64,000 nucleotides of DNA. Source: Roseiarcus sp963836695. Its GTDB lineage: Bacteria; Pseudomonadota; Alphaproteobacteria; Rhizobiales; Beijerinckiaceae. The stretch is taken from NCBI GenBank assembly GCA_963836695.1, contig CAWIKX010000040.1:124001-188000 (forward strand). The letters are read 5' to 3'. The notes under the pieces were generated by a model. That model ran no database searches, was not told the DNA's origin, and worked only from the letters and a program-made list of their open reading frames with translations. Below, one piece after another: positions 1 to 8,254 of the stretch; the first letter of the stretch is position 1, and each line of letters opens with the position of its first letter. The translations under genes and the position numbers were made by a program.

Positions 1-2
1 GA

Positions 3-242
3 GCTGTGTCACGCCGCCTCTACACCGAGGCCGGCCAACAAGCTTTCGACGAGCTTCGCCGCCGCTTCCGCGCCGACCCCCAGTTCCGGGAAACGACAAC
101 CCGTTACATGCAAGAGTTCGAGCGCCTGCTGACCAAGATCGGTCAGAACGACCGCGACGGCGCGCAGTGGCGGGCCTATCTGTTGTCCAATACCGGCAAG
201 GTCTACACGATCCTCGCGCACGCCTCAGGAAAGCTCGGCTAG
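3..242 (+). CDS. C-terminal end of an unidentified protein, cut by the window edge
   Basis: The frame is open to the left edge, so only about the last 79 residues are visible and the true start lies outside. The visible part is charged and probably helical, with many Arg, Glu, Gln and Phe, and ends in ILAHASGKLG before a TAG stop. From memory, similar tails close very large coiled-coil or apolipoprotein-like proteins of rhizobia, but this rests on recall only and no domain can be named. An in-frame GTG at position 6 exists, yet nothing indicates that translation begins there. Confidence 0.5.
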   Translation, partial: AVSRRLYTEAGQQAFDELRRRFRADPQFRETTTRYMQEFERLLTKIGQNDRDGAQWRAYLLSNTGKVYTILAHASGKLG

Positions 243-355
243 ACTATAAGCTTGCGAAAGCCATTGCTCCGTCATGCCCGCGAAAGCGCATGACAGACAA
301 CCTTCGTCAAGGACCCAGTGGCGCTCGCCGGCGCTGCGAGAGAAACGCACGTCTC

Positions 356-1889
356 TCATGCGTCGCGATAGATGTCCCTGTAAGCTTCTCGCAGCGCCGC
401 TTTTTGCACCTTGCCCATGACGTTGCGCGGCAGCGAATCGATAAGGACGACCTGCTTGGGCGTTTTGAACTTCGCTAAGCGAGGCGCGAGGGCCGAGAGG
501 ATCGTTTGCTCGCTGAGCGTCGCGCCCGGACGTGCAACAACAGCCGCCGTCACGGCTTCGCCGAAATCCGCATGCGGCACGCCAAATACGGCGCTCTCGA
601 GCACGCCCTCGATTGCGTCGATCTCGACCTCGACCTCCTTCGGATAAACGTTGAAGCCACCGGAAATCACCAGGTCCTTGGCCCGCCCGACGATGTGGAT
701 GTAGCCGTCGTCGTCAACGTGGGCCACGTCGCCGGTGATGAAAAAGCCGTCAGCGCGAAACTCCTGCGCGGTCTTCTCGGGCATTCGCCAGTAGCCGGCG
801 AAGACGTTGGGACCCTTGACCTCGATGATTCCGATCTCTCCACGCTGAATTGGGGCGCCGCTTTCAGGCTCGACAATGCGCACGCGGACCTCTGGAAGCG
901 CGAAACCCACCGTTCCCGGCCGCCGTTCGCCGTCGTACGGATTGGACGTGATCATGCTGGTTTCGGTCATGCCGTAGCGCTCAAGAATGGCGAAGCCACT
1001 GCGCTCCCTCCAAGCGGCATGAGTATCGGCGAGCAGCGGCGCAGAGCCCGAGACGAAGAGACGCATGTTCGCGCAAACATTGCGATCGAGGCCCGAATGA
1101 TCGAGAAGGCGGGTATAGAACGTCGGCACCCCCATCATCGCCGTCGCTTCCGGCAGCACCGCGATCACCGCTTCAGGATCGAACCTCGGCATGAAGATCA
1201 TCGTCGCCCCGGAGAGCAGTGCGACGTTGACCGCCACGAACAGCCCGTGAGTATGAAACACAGGCAGCGCATGAATGAGCCTGTCGGCGGAGCTGAACCG
1301 CCAACAGTCGATCAGGGTCAGCGCATTCGATGATAGATTCTCGTGAGTCAGCATCGCCCCTTTCGAGCGGCCGGTGGTGCCCGAGGTGTAGAGAATAGCG
1401 GCGAGATCGCCGGACGCCCGAGGCGTCGTTTCGAATTCGGCCGGCGCGACTGCTATCGCCTCGGCGAACGTCCCGTCGTTCTTGACGCCGAGACTTCTCA
1501 ACTGAGCGCAGGTTGAGTTTCTGCGCCAGCGCACGCATTGGCTCGAGCCGGTCGGGACGGCTGAGGGTCAGCGCTGGTTCGGCGTCGCCCAGGAAGTATT
1601 CGAGCTCGGCGAGCGTATAGGCAGCGTTCAGAGGAAGCAGCACCGCGCCCGCTCGAAGGCAAGCGAGGGCGACGACGATCACGTCAGTCGATTTCTCAAT
1701 CTGCGCCGCGACCCGGTCGCCAGGCTTGATCCCGAACGCGACAAGCGCATTTGCGGCCTGCGCAGAGCGCTTGAACAACTCGCCGTAGGTTAGCTCGGTA
1801 GCGTCTCGCGTCTCGAGAGCAATCTTATCCGGATGGGGCGCTCGCTCTGCCATGAGGTCAAACAGATTTGCGGACTGATGTCGCGACAC
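356..1889 (-). pseudogene. Malonyl-CoA synthetase-like AMP-forming acyl-CoA synthetase, frameshifted
   Basis: This is a member of the ANL (acyl-adenylate) superfamily, which activates a carboxylic acid with ATP and CoA; malonate is the likely substrate by resemblance to MatB. The start is GTG at 1889 behind a GGAGG box four bases upstream. The N-terminal part reads well to about position 1500 (ALACLRAGAVLLPLNAAY), after which the frame changes. The second frame carries the P-loop ILYTSGTTGRSKGAM, the motif ERYGMTETSM, and FITGDVAHVDDDGYIHIVGR with a C-terminal PRNVMGKVQK containing the catalytic Lys. The combined length (about 511 codons) matches the family, so a single indel near 1490-1505 breaks an otherwise complete gene. 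It is divergent from the broken aldolase at 2093. A sequencing error is possible for this gene alone. Confidence 0.8.
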
Positions 1890-2092
1890 TTGGCCTCCGG
1901 ATTTTGAGGGCGCGAACCGCGTTCGAGAAGGCGGACACTTTGCATTATAGGCTGGCGAGCCGTGCAAATGCGAGGGGTGGAAGAGATCTCGCCGTAAAAC
2001 GGAGATCCGTCTCGTCGCCTTCAGCTTGCAACTTGATTTCCTGCGCGATCCGCTCTCCAAAGCGGAGGCGGAACGCGGATCGGGGCTCACAC

Positions 2093-2795
2093 ATGGCCGC
2101 GACTGAGAAGGCGCTGCGCGAATCCATAATCGCAAACGGTGCGAGCGTTGTGGCGGCAGGGCTCGGCAGCGCCCTTATGGTCGATATTTCGGCGCGATTC
2201 AAAGACTCGTTGCTCATCACGCCGAGCGGCGCCGGCCATGCACGCCTCCGGCCGGCGATGATAGCGCGCATGCCTTTAGTCGGCGAATACGGCGCCTGGA
2301 AAGGCCCGATGAAGCCAACAGCCGAATGGCGCATTCATCTCGAGATTATGCGAGCCCGTCCCGACATCGGCGGAATCGTGCGTTTCCAGTCGCCTTACGC
2401 CACGGCTTTCGCCATGGCGCGCGAACCCATCCTGGCTGCCCATTCGATGATCGCGCTGTTTGGCGGGCCGGTCGTTCGATGCGCCAATACGCGCCCGCCG
2501 GCACCAAGGAACTGGCTGGTCTGACGGTCGAGGCGCTGGATCAAAGCCACGCGGTTCTACTCAGCAACTATTGCGCATTGACCACTGGGCCAACGTTGGA
2601 CGCGGCGCTAGTGCGGGCGCAGGACTAGAAACCCTCGCCCGCCTTTACGCAATCACCCTCTCGCTTGGTCGTCCAGCCGTTCTATCCGACGAGGAAGTCG
2701 GTCGTATCGGCGAGCGTCTGAAGTCAAATGCCGCCGGTGTCCGAGCGCGCATCACAGCGTTTGTCAAAATAAGGAAAAACCAAACCGTTCGCTAA
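2093..2795 (+). pseudogene. Class II aldolase/adducin-family protein with two frameshifts
   Basis: The three successive frames together read as one sugar-phosphate aldolase-type (FucA/AraD-like) protein. Frame one starts at ATG 2093 and carries ISARFKDSLLITPSGAG and the region around residues 70-120. Near 2478-2485 the frame changes to one reading YAPAGTKELAGLTVEAL, then a second change near 2624-2628 restores TLARLYAITLSLGRPAVLSD and runs to the stop at 2795. Members of this family bind a divalent metal through His residues and cleave or epimerise phosphorylated sugars; the exact substrate cannot be told. The usual glycine-asparagine signature before the first ISxR is also altered. With two independent shifts this is a pseudogene unless the assembly is poor here. 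It is divergent from the acyl-CoA synthetase remnant. Confidence 0.8.
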
Positions 2796-2890
2796 AGTAA
2801 AGCGTGTCGCCCGCAAGCGTCGCCCATGAAGCGATGCACGCTATTGATCCGACGCTGGGCGCCGTCAAGCTGAATTGACGGTCGAGACGT

Positions 2891-3892
2891 TCAAGATACA
2901 GAAGCCCTCGATCCGCTCCACAAAGTCGCGTTCGGCGCCTTATCCTCCTCCGCCGCCAGGCGCTCACTGACGATCAGAAGCTGCGCGGCGGTCGAGGCGG
3001 CGATCACCGCCGGATCTTTGGATTCGAGGCCGGAAACACCAAGTGGGCAGACGAGGCGGGCGAGCTGAATCTCGTTGAGACCGGCCGCACGCATCCGACT
3101 TAAGAACCGCGCCCGTTTCGTTGCCGAGCCGATGAGGCCGACGTAGCCGAAACGCTCGACCCGGACCGCCTCGGCGACGATTTCAAGATCGAGCGCGTGC
3201 GAATGGGTCATCACGACGACGAGCGCGCTATCGGGCGCGCTCGCGAGCTCCGCGGCAGGCTCCGGCGCATGAATAAGGGTGACGTTCGCAGGCGCATGCG
3301 CCGGAAAAGCGTCGCGCCTGGGGTCGATCCAGCGCACCGCGAAAGGCAGCGGCGCCAGCGCAAGCGCCAGCGCCCTTCCGACGTGACCGGCGCCGAACAG
3401 ATAAACCGCGCGCGCGAAAACGCCGAGCGGTTCAGTCCAGCTGTCATTGGCCAGACGCGCAAGCTTGCGCTCGCTCACGCTTAACTCGAGCGCACGCTGA
3501 ATCCGTCCGTCCACCCCGAGCCGCGCGCTGACCGTCCCAGAGGCGCCGGTTTCAGCGATCGCCAGCGGCAAAAGATCGTCGAGATCGCGTTGGTCAAACG
3601 TTTCGACACGCCATTCGACCCGCCCGCCGCAGCATTGGCCGAGCTCGGGCCCGAGCGCGAGGGAACGGCGCTCGGCTGGCCCGCGGCCTCTTCGAAGAGC
3701 TTCGTTCGCCGCTTCGAGCGCCGCAAACTCCAGCGCCCCGCCGCCGATCGTGCCGTGAAAGCCACCCGATGGCCTTACCACCATGCGCGCGCCCGCCTCG
3801 CGCGGGCTCGAACCCTGAACGCGCGCAAGCGTCACCAGCGCGGCTGAGCCCTCGGCCTCAATCGCTTCGATGAGTCGACGGAAGGCTTTCAT
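2891..3892 (-). CDS. xdhC: Xanthine dehydrogenase accessory protein XdhC
   Basis: XdhC binds molybdenum cofactor, helps its terminal sulfuration and inserts it into xanthine dehydrogenase in the cytoplasm. The 333-residue product begins MKAFRRLIEAI; its ATG at 3892 overlaps the xdhB stop codon (ATGA), which decides the start over a longer upstream option. The N-terminal XdhC/CoxI domain carries GSSPREAGARMVV and the glycine-rich GFHGTIGGGALE. The C-terminal half is a Rossmann-like domain with YLFGAGHVGRALALAL and the closing motif GLIGSATKR, followed by LVCPLGV. It is the third gene of the xdhA-xdhB-xdhC operon. Length and motifs are normal and nothing looks broken. Confidence 0.95.
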   Translation of the reverse strand: MKAFRRLIEAIEAEGSAALVTLARVQGSSPREAGARMVVRPSGGFHGTIGGGALEFAALEAANEALRRGRGPAERRSLALGPELGQCCGGRVEWRVETFDQRDLDDLLPLAIAETGASGTVSARLGVDGRIQRALELSVSERKLARLANDSWTEPLGVFARAVYLFGAGHVGRALALALAPLPFAVRWIDPRRDAFPAHAPANVTLIHAPEPAAELASAPDSALVVVMTHSHALDLEIVAEAVRVERFGYVGLIGSATKRARFLSRMRAAGLNEIQLARLVCPLGVSGLESKDPAVIAASTAAQLLIVSERLAAEEDKAPNATLWSGSRASVS

Positions 3893-6228
3893 GACGGCGC
3901 CCTCGAATCGATCCCATTGAGCGACGCGACTGCCTTGAGAATCGATTCCGGCGTGCACGGCGGATCGAGCTTCGGCTGCCCCTTGGGGTTTGTTGCATGG
4001 ACCGCGTCGAGAATCGCGGAATAGACTGAAATTCCGTGCATCAACGGCGGCTCGCCGACCGCCTTGGAGCGGTAGATGCTCGGAGTCGGATTGGGCCGCA
4101 TGTAAAGCCGGGTGTTGAAGACCGGCGGCGTGTCCGACGCGACCGGGATCTTGTAGGTCGCCGGCGCATGGGTGAGCAGCTTTCCGTCGGCGCCATACAC
4201 CAGCTCCTCGGTCGTCAGCCAGCCCATGCCTTGAATGAATGCGCCTTCAACCTGCCCCATGTCGATCGCCGGATTGATCGACGCGCCAACGTCATGCAGC
4301 AGGTCGGCTCGCAGCACCTTCATCTCGCCGGTCAGCGTGTCGATTGCGACCTCTGAGCAAGCCGCGCCATAGGCGAAGTAGAAGAAGGGACGTCCCTTCG
4401 CCTTAAGCCGGTCCCAATGGATGTCGGGCGTCTTGTAGTAGCCGGAATGCGACAGCTGCACACGCGCCAGACGGCACGCTTTGGCAAGCTCGCCGAAGCC
4501 CATGGAGACGTTGCCTGCGAACACGCGCGCATCGCGGAACTCGACCGCCTCGGGCGCGACGTTCCACGCTGCCGCCGCATGAGCCGTCATCCTCTCCCGT
4601 ATCGCGCCGGCGGCGATTTTCGCCGCCATGCCGTTGAGATCGGTCCCGGACGAAGCGGCGGTCGGCGAGGCATTGGGAACCTTCGCGGTGTTGGTCGCGG
4701 TTATGCGCACGAAGTGCAGCGGCACGCCGAACTCTTCAGCCACGATCTGCGCGACCTTGGTGAACAGCCCCTGCCCCATTTCGGTGCCGCCGTGATTGAG
4801 ATGGATCGAGCCGTCCGAATAGACATGCACGAGAGCAGTGGCCTGATTGAGCGGGATCAGCGTGAACGAGATCCCAAACATCACCGGCGTCAGCGCGATG
4901 CCTCGCTTGATGATCGAACTTGCCGCATTGAAAGCCGCGATCCGCTTGCGGCGGGCGCGATAGTCGCTGGAGATCTCTAGCTCCTCGACGATCGTCCGCT
5001 GGGTCTCGTAGTCTTCGACGGTCTGGTTGTATGGCGTGCGTTCGAAACCTACGCGCAAGAGGTTCGCCTTGCGGACGTCCAGCGGATCGAGGTCCCGCTC
5101 TCGGGCGATCGCATCCATAACGCGCTCGATCGCAATCATGCCTTGCGGGCCGCCGAAGCCTCTGAATGCGGTGTTGGAGACAGTGTTGGTCTTGAGACGG
5201 CGGGTCAGGATCGAAACGTCAGGAAGCCAATAGCCGTTGCCGGCGTGAAACATCGCGCGGTCACACACGCCGGGCGACAGGTCCGCGGAACAGCCACAAC
5301 GCGCATTGAGCGCCACCTCGTAGCCGGCGACCACGCCCTTGTCGTCGTAGCCCACTCGCCAGTCGGCTCGGAAATCATGGCGCTTTCCGGTGAGAGCGAA
5401 GTCATCATCGCGATCGAGGCGGATCTTGCATGGGCGCCCCGTCAGTCGCGCAGCGAGCGCCGCGATCGCCGCCCACGCGCAGGCCTGACTTTCCTTCCCC
5501 CCGAAGCCGCCGCCCATCCGGCGCGTTTCCACGGTGACAAAGGCGTCTGGCACGCCGAGGATGCGAGCGACAATGTGTTGCGTCTCTGTCGGGTCCTGCG
5601 TGGAAGCGTGCACCGTCATGTCGTCGCCTTCGCCAGGAAAAGCGAACGACGCCTGGCCTTCCAGATAGAAATGCTCCTGGCCGCCGATTGAGAGCTCGCC
5701 CTCCAGCCGATGCACGGCCCTGTCGATCGCAATCGCCGGATCGCCGCGCCCGAAAGAGTAGTCGTCCTGAACCCGTGCGCCTGTGGCGAGCGCATCGGCG
5801 ATCGTGACCGCAGGCGTCCCGACCTCGATCTCGATTTTGGCCAGCCGCGCCGCCCGGCGCGCTTGGTCGCGCGTGCGCGCCACGACGGCGAACAAAGCCT
5901 GGCCGTGAAATATCACCTCTTGTTCGACGAAGAGGGGCTCATCGGCGAACACCGGGGCGATGTCGTTCTTGCCCGGGATATCGGCCGCAGTCAGGACAGC
6001 GACGACGCCTGGGGCGCCACGCACCGCCTCCACCCCCAAACTCTTCAATTTGCCCGCGGCCTTGTTGGCCATGCCGATCGCGATGTGCAGCGTGCCCGCA
6101 GGTTCGCCGATGTCATCGACGTAAGTCGCGGCGCCCTGGACATGCAGGCGCGCGGAATCGTGCGGCAGTGGCTTGTGAACGACCGTCGTCACCGGTGCGT
6201 CGAGGACCTCTGAATCATTCGGCGGCAT
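3889..6228 (-). CDS. xdhB: Xanthine dehydrogenase, molybdopterin-binding subunit XdhB
   Basis: This large catalytic subunit holds the molybdenum cofactor and oxidises hypoxanthine and xanthine to urate in purine breakdown, passing electrons to XdhA. The 779 residues match the bacterial family. Visible motifs in order are the N-terminal hammerhead domain, EHFYLEGQASFA, RRMGGGFGGKESQ, AFRGFGGPQGMIA, the cofactor loop GGTEMGQGLFTKVAQI, and near the C-terminus KAVGEPPLMHG with the conserved catalytic Glu. The start ATG lies inside the end of xdhA (14-base overlap) and the stop overlaps the start of xdhC, so the three genes are translationally coupled. No damage is seen, in contrast to the neighbouring catabolic genes on the left. 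Confidence 0.96.
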   Translation of the reverse strand: MPPNDSEVLDAPVTTVVHKPLPHDSARLHVQGAATYVDDIGEPAGTLHIAIGMANKAAGKLKSLGVEAVRGAPGVVAVLTAADIPGKNDIAPVFADEPLFVEQEVIFHGQALFAVVARTRDQARRAARLAKIEIEVGTPAVTIADALATGARVQDDYSFGRGDPAIAIDRAVHRLEGELSIGGQEHFYLEGQASFAFPGEGDDMTVHASTQDPTETQHIVARILGVPDAFVTVETRRMGGGFGGKESQACAWAAIAALAARLTGRPCKIRLDRDDDFALTGKRHDFRADWRVGYDDKGVVAGYEVALNARCGCSADLSPGVCDRAMFHAGNGYWLPDVSILTRRLKTNTVSNTAFRGFGGPQGMIAIERVMDAIARERDLDPLDVRKANLLRVGFERTPYNQTVEDYETQRTIVEELEISSDYRARRKRIAAFNAASSIIKRGIALTPVMFGISFTLIPLNQATALVHVYSDGSIHLNHGGTEMGQGLFTKVAQIVAEEFGVPLHFVRITATNTAKVPNASPTAASSGTDLNGMAAKIAAGAIRERMTAHAAAAWNVAPEAVEFRDARVFAGNVSMGFGELAKACRLARVQLSHSGYYKTPDIHWDRLKAKGRPFFYFAYGAACSEVAIDTLTGEMKVLRADLLHDVGASINPAIDMGQVEGAFIQGMGWLTTEELVYGADGKLLTHAPATYKIPVASDTPPVFNTRLYMRPNPTPSIYRSKAVGEPPLMHGISVYSAILDAVHATNPKGQPKLDPPCTPESILKAVASLNGIDSRAPS

Positions 6229-7705
6229 GGAGCAATCCGATCCGGGTCGGCGAGTCGGCGCCAGATATTTCCGCTAGCGCCTTTTGCAGAAGGTTGGCGG
6301 CGACCGTCGTGCGATAGGCGGCGCTCGCGCGCTGGTCGGTCAGCGGTGCGAAATCCTTGCCCAGGGCCGCGCGAGCCGTTTCCCAGCTCGCGGGCTGATC
6401 GAGGTTCGCGCCGGCAAGCGCGAGTTCGGCGTTGTCTGCGCGCTTCGGCGTCGCGGCCATGCCCCCGCAAGCGATCCGGGCGCCCGTAATGCGGCGCCCA
6501 TCAACGTCGATGCGCACCGCTAGCATGACGGCGGAAATATCCTCGTCGAAGCGCTTGGACACTTTGAAGGCGCGATACTGCTGGCCCGGCGCGAGCCGAG
6601 GCGCCTCGACCGCCAGCACGAACTCGCCTGGCTCGCGATCCTGCTTGCCATAGGCGATGAAGAAGTTTTCGAGCGGCAGCGCGCGCGTCTTGTCTCCCTT
6701 GCGCAGCACCACCCTCCCCCCAAGCGCGATCAGCGCCGGCGCGAGATCGCCGATCGGCGAACCGTTGGCGATATTGCCGCCGACCGTTCCGCTCGCGCGC
6801 ACCTGCTTCGACCCGAAACGGCGCATGAGTTCACTCAGGTCGGGATGAATGGCCCCCAGCAGCGGCGCGCTGTCTTCCAGCTTCAAAGTCGCCCCGAGCG
6901 AGAGAGCGCCACCGGTGCTTTCGCCGACAGCATCGAGCCCCTCGACCCTGCCGAGCCAGATTACACGTTTCAAATCGCGCAAGTGCTTGGTGACCCAGAG
7001 GCCAACGTCGGTCGCCCCGCCAACGAGCGTCGCGTCCGGAAAGCGCTCATAGAGCACCGCCAGCGAATCGAGGCGAGCCGGGGCCGCGAAGAAGGCCGCG
7101 TCGTCGCCAACGAAGACGTCACGATGATCATCGAGACGGGCAAGGGCCGCGTCGCGTGCTTCGGATGTCGCAGCGAAATGGTCGGCAGGCTCGCCGGCGC
7201 AAGCCTCGAGCGCGGTCGCGATGATCGGGCGATAGCCCGTGCAGCGGCAGAGGTTGCCCGCAAGCTGGTCGCAAAGCCCCGCATACGTCACAGGCTGACC
7301 GGAATGGTAAGCGGCGAACAGGCTCATCACGATGCCAGGCGTGCAGAAGCCGCATTGCGAAGCGTGAGCGTCGACCATGGCCTGTTGCAACGGATGCAGG
7401 TCGCCGCCTGCAGCGAGATCTTCGATCGTGATCAGCTCAGCGCCGTCAATCTGGCCCAAAAGCAGAATGCAGGCGTTGAATGGTTCGTAGGCGATCCGGC
7501 CAGCTTTGAGCCGCGCCAGCACCACCGTGCATGCGCCGCAGTCCCCTTCGGCGCAGCCTTCCTTCGTACCCTTCGCCCCCATGTCCTCACGCAGCCAGTC
7601 GAGGACAGTGGCGCGTGGAGAGAACTGGCGAAGAGCAACGTCCGCGCCCCGAAATCGAAAACACAGCGCATCCCGCGCGGCGATTGGTCTGCCTTCAAAC
7701 GACAT
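6215..7705 (-). CDS. xdhA: Xanthine dehydrogenase small subunit XdhA (2Fe-2S and FAD)
   Basis: XdhA carries two [2Fe-2S] clusters and FAD and hands electrons from the molybdenum site in XdhB to NAD. The plant-type cluster motif EGCAEGDCGACTVVL lies near residue 50, the second cluster uses CGFCTPGIV and LCRCTGYRPI near residues 110-150, and the FAD domain shows LVGGATDVGLWV and VGGNIANGSPIGD, with a C-terminal CO dehydrogenase flavoprotein-like domain. Three nearby ATG codons occur at 7717, 7708 and 7705; GGAG sits five bases before 7705, so this start (about 496 residues) is preferred. First gene of the xdh operon. The family length is about 490, so the gene looks intact. Confidence 0.95.
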   Translation of the reverse strand: MSFEGRPIAARDALCFRFRGADVALRQFSPRATVLDWLREDMGAKGTKEGCAEGDCGACTVVLARLKAGRIAYEPFNACILLLGQIDGAELITIEDLAAGGDLHPLQQAMVDAHASQCGFCTPGIVMSLFAAYHSGQPVTYAGLCDQLAGNLCRCTGYRPIIATALEACAGEPADHFAATSEARDAALARLDDHRDVFVGDDAAFFAAPARLDSLAVLYERFPDATLVGGATDVGLWVTKHLRDLKRVIWLGRVEGLDAVGESTGGALSLGATLKLEDSAPLLGAIHPDLSELMRRFGSKQVRASGTVGGNIANGSPIGDLAPALIALGGRVVLRKGDKTRALPLENFFIAYGKQDREPGEFVLAVEAPRLAPGQQYRAFKVSKRFDEDISAVMLAVRIDVDGRRITGARIACGGMAATPKRADNAELALAGANLDQPASWETARAALGKDFAPLTDQRASAAYRTTVAANLLQKALAEISGADSPTRIGLLHAAE

Positions 7706-7971
7706 CATTGCTCCCATCTCTAAGATGGAGCTTTTGGGGGCAAAACGGAAGGAGGGAATGTACTATAAGAAAAGGCAGAGCAGCCGGACGGCACTTTTCA
7801 TCGTCGAGTCGATTGACGCTTCGGCGTTAAGGGCAGGAAACGGCCTCGGGATGGCGCTGCAACTCATTGAAATCACTTACGACGGACCCGGTTACGCGCA
7901 GGATCGCGCGGCGAAAGCCTCGGTGCGATCGGTCCAGGCCGCAGAAACGACCCGGCGCTCATCGGGAGCGG

Positions 7972-8169
7972 TTATGCCCTGGACGTCTCCAACAAGCCCA
8001 GTCTCTCATGCGTCTTGTTCCGTTGGCGTTCGGTCGCTCGCGGTCCCACCACCGGGGCCAAGCGAACCACTGGACAGCCATGTCGAGTGAGGACAACATC
8101 GTCTCCCGCCTCGGCCCGTCGGACGAGATCGGTTAGACGCGCTTTGGCAATGCTGATCGGAACCTTCAT
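7972..8169 (-). CDS. Orphan Phd/YefM-type antitoxin
   Basis: The 65-residue product starts MKVPISIAKARLTDLVRRAE and continues AGDDVVLTRHGCPVVRL, the classic N-terminal DNA-binding fold of Phd/YefM antitoxins, which repress their own operon and neutralise a partner toxin. The C-terminal tail (residues 46-65) is short and does not resemble a toxin-binding segment. No PIN, Doc or RelE toxin is readable on either strand next to it: downstream on the minus strand only short interrupted frames occur before xdhA. It is therefore either an orphan repressor or the remnant of a toxin-antitoxin pair. An AGGAG stretch directly abuts the ATG, which is a poor spacing, so a start slightly upstream is possible. 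Confidence 0.7.
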   Translation of the reverse strand: MKVPISIAKARLTDLVRRAEAGDDVVLTRHGCPVVRLAPVVGPRATERQRNKTHERLGLLETSRA

Positions 8170-8254
8170 CTCCTGCCGAATTCCCTCGCGAGGTGGTTTG
8201 AAAGTCTTGGTCCGCACTTCGATCCAAATCAAGTCAGTTGGCGCGCCCGCGCCC

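Noticed and set aside
506..1333. 275-codon plus-strand frame opposite the acyl-CoA synthetase
   Set aside because: The minus strand carries clear ANL motifs; the opposite frame is Arg/His-rich noise.
1868..2092. N-terminal extension of the aldolase frame
   Set aside because: The extension overlaps the start of the divergent synthetase and has no similarity; ATG 2093 fits the family start.
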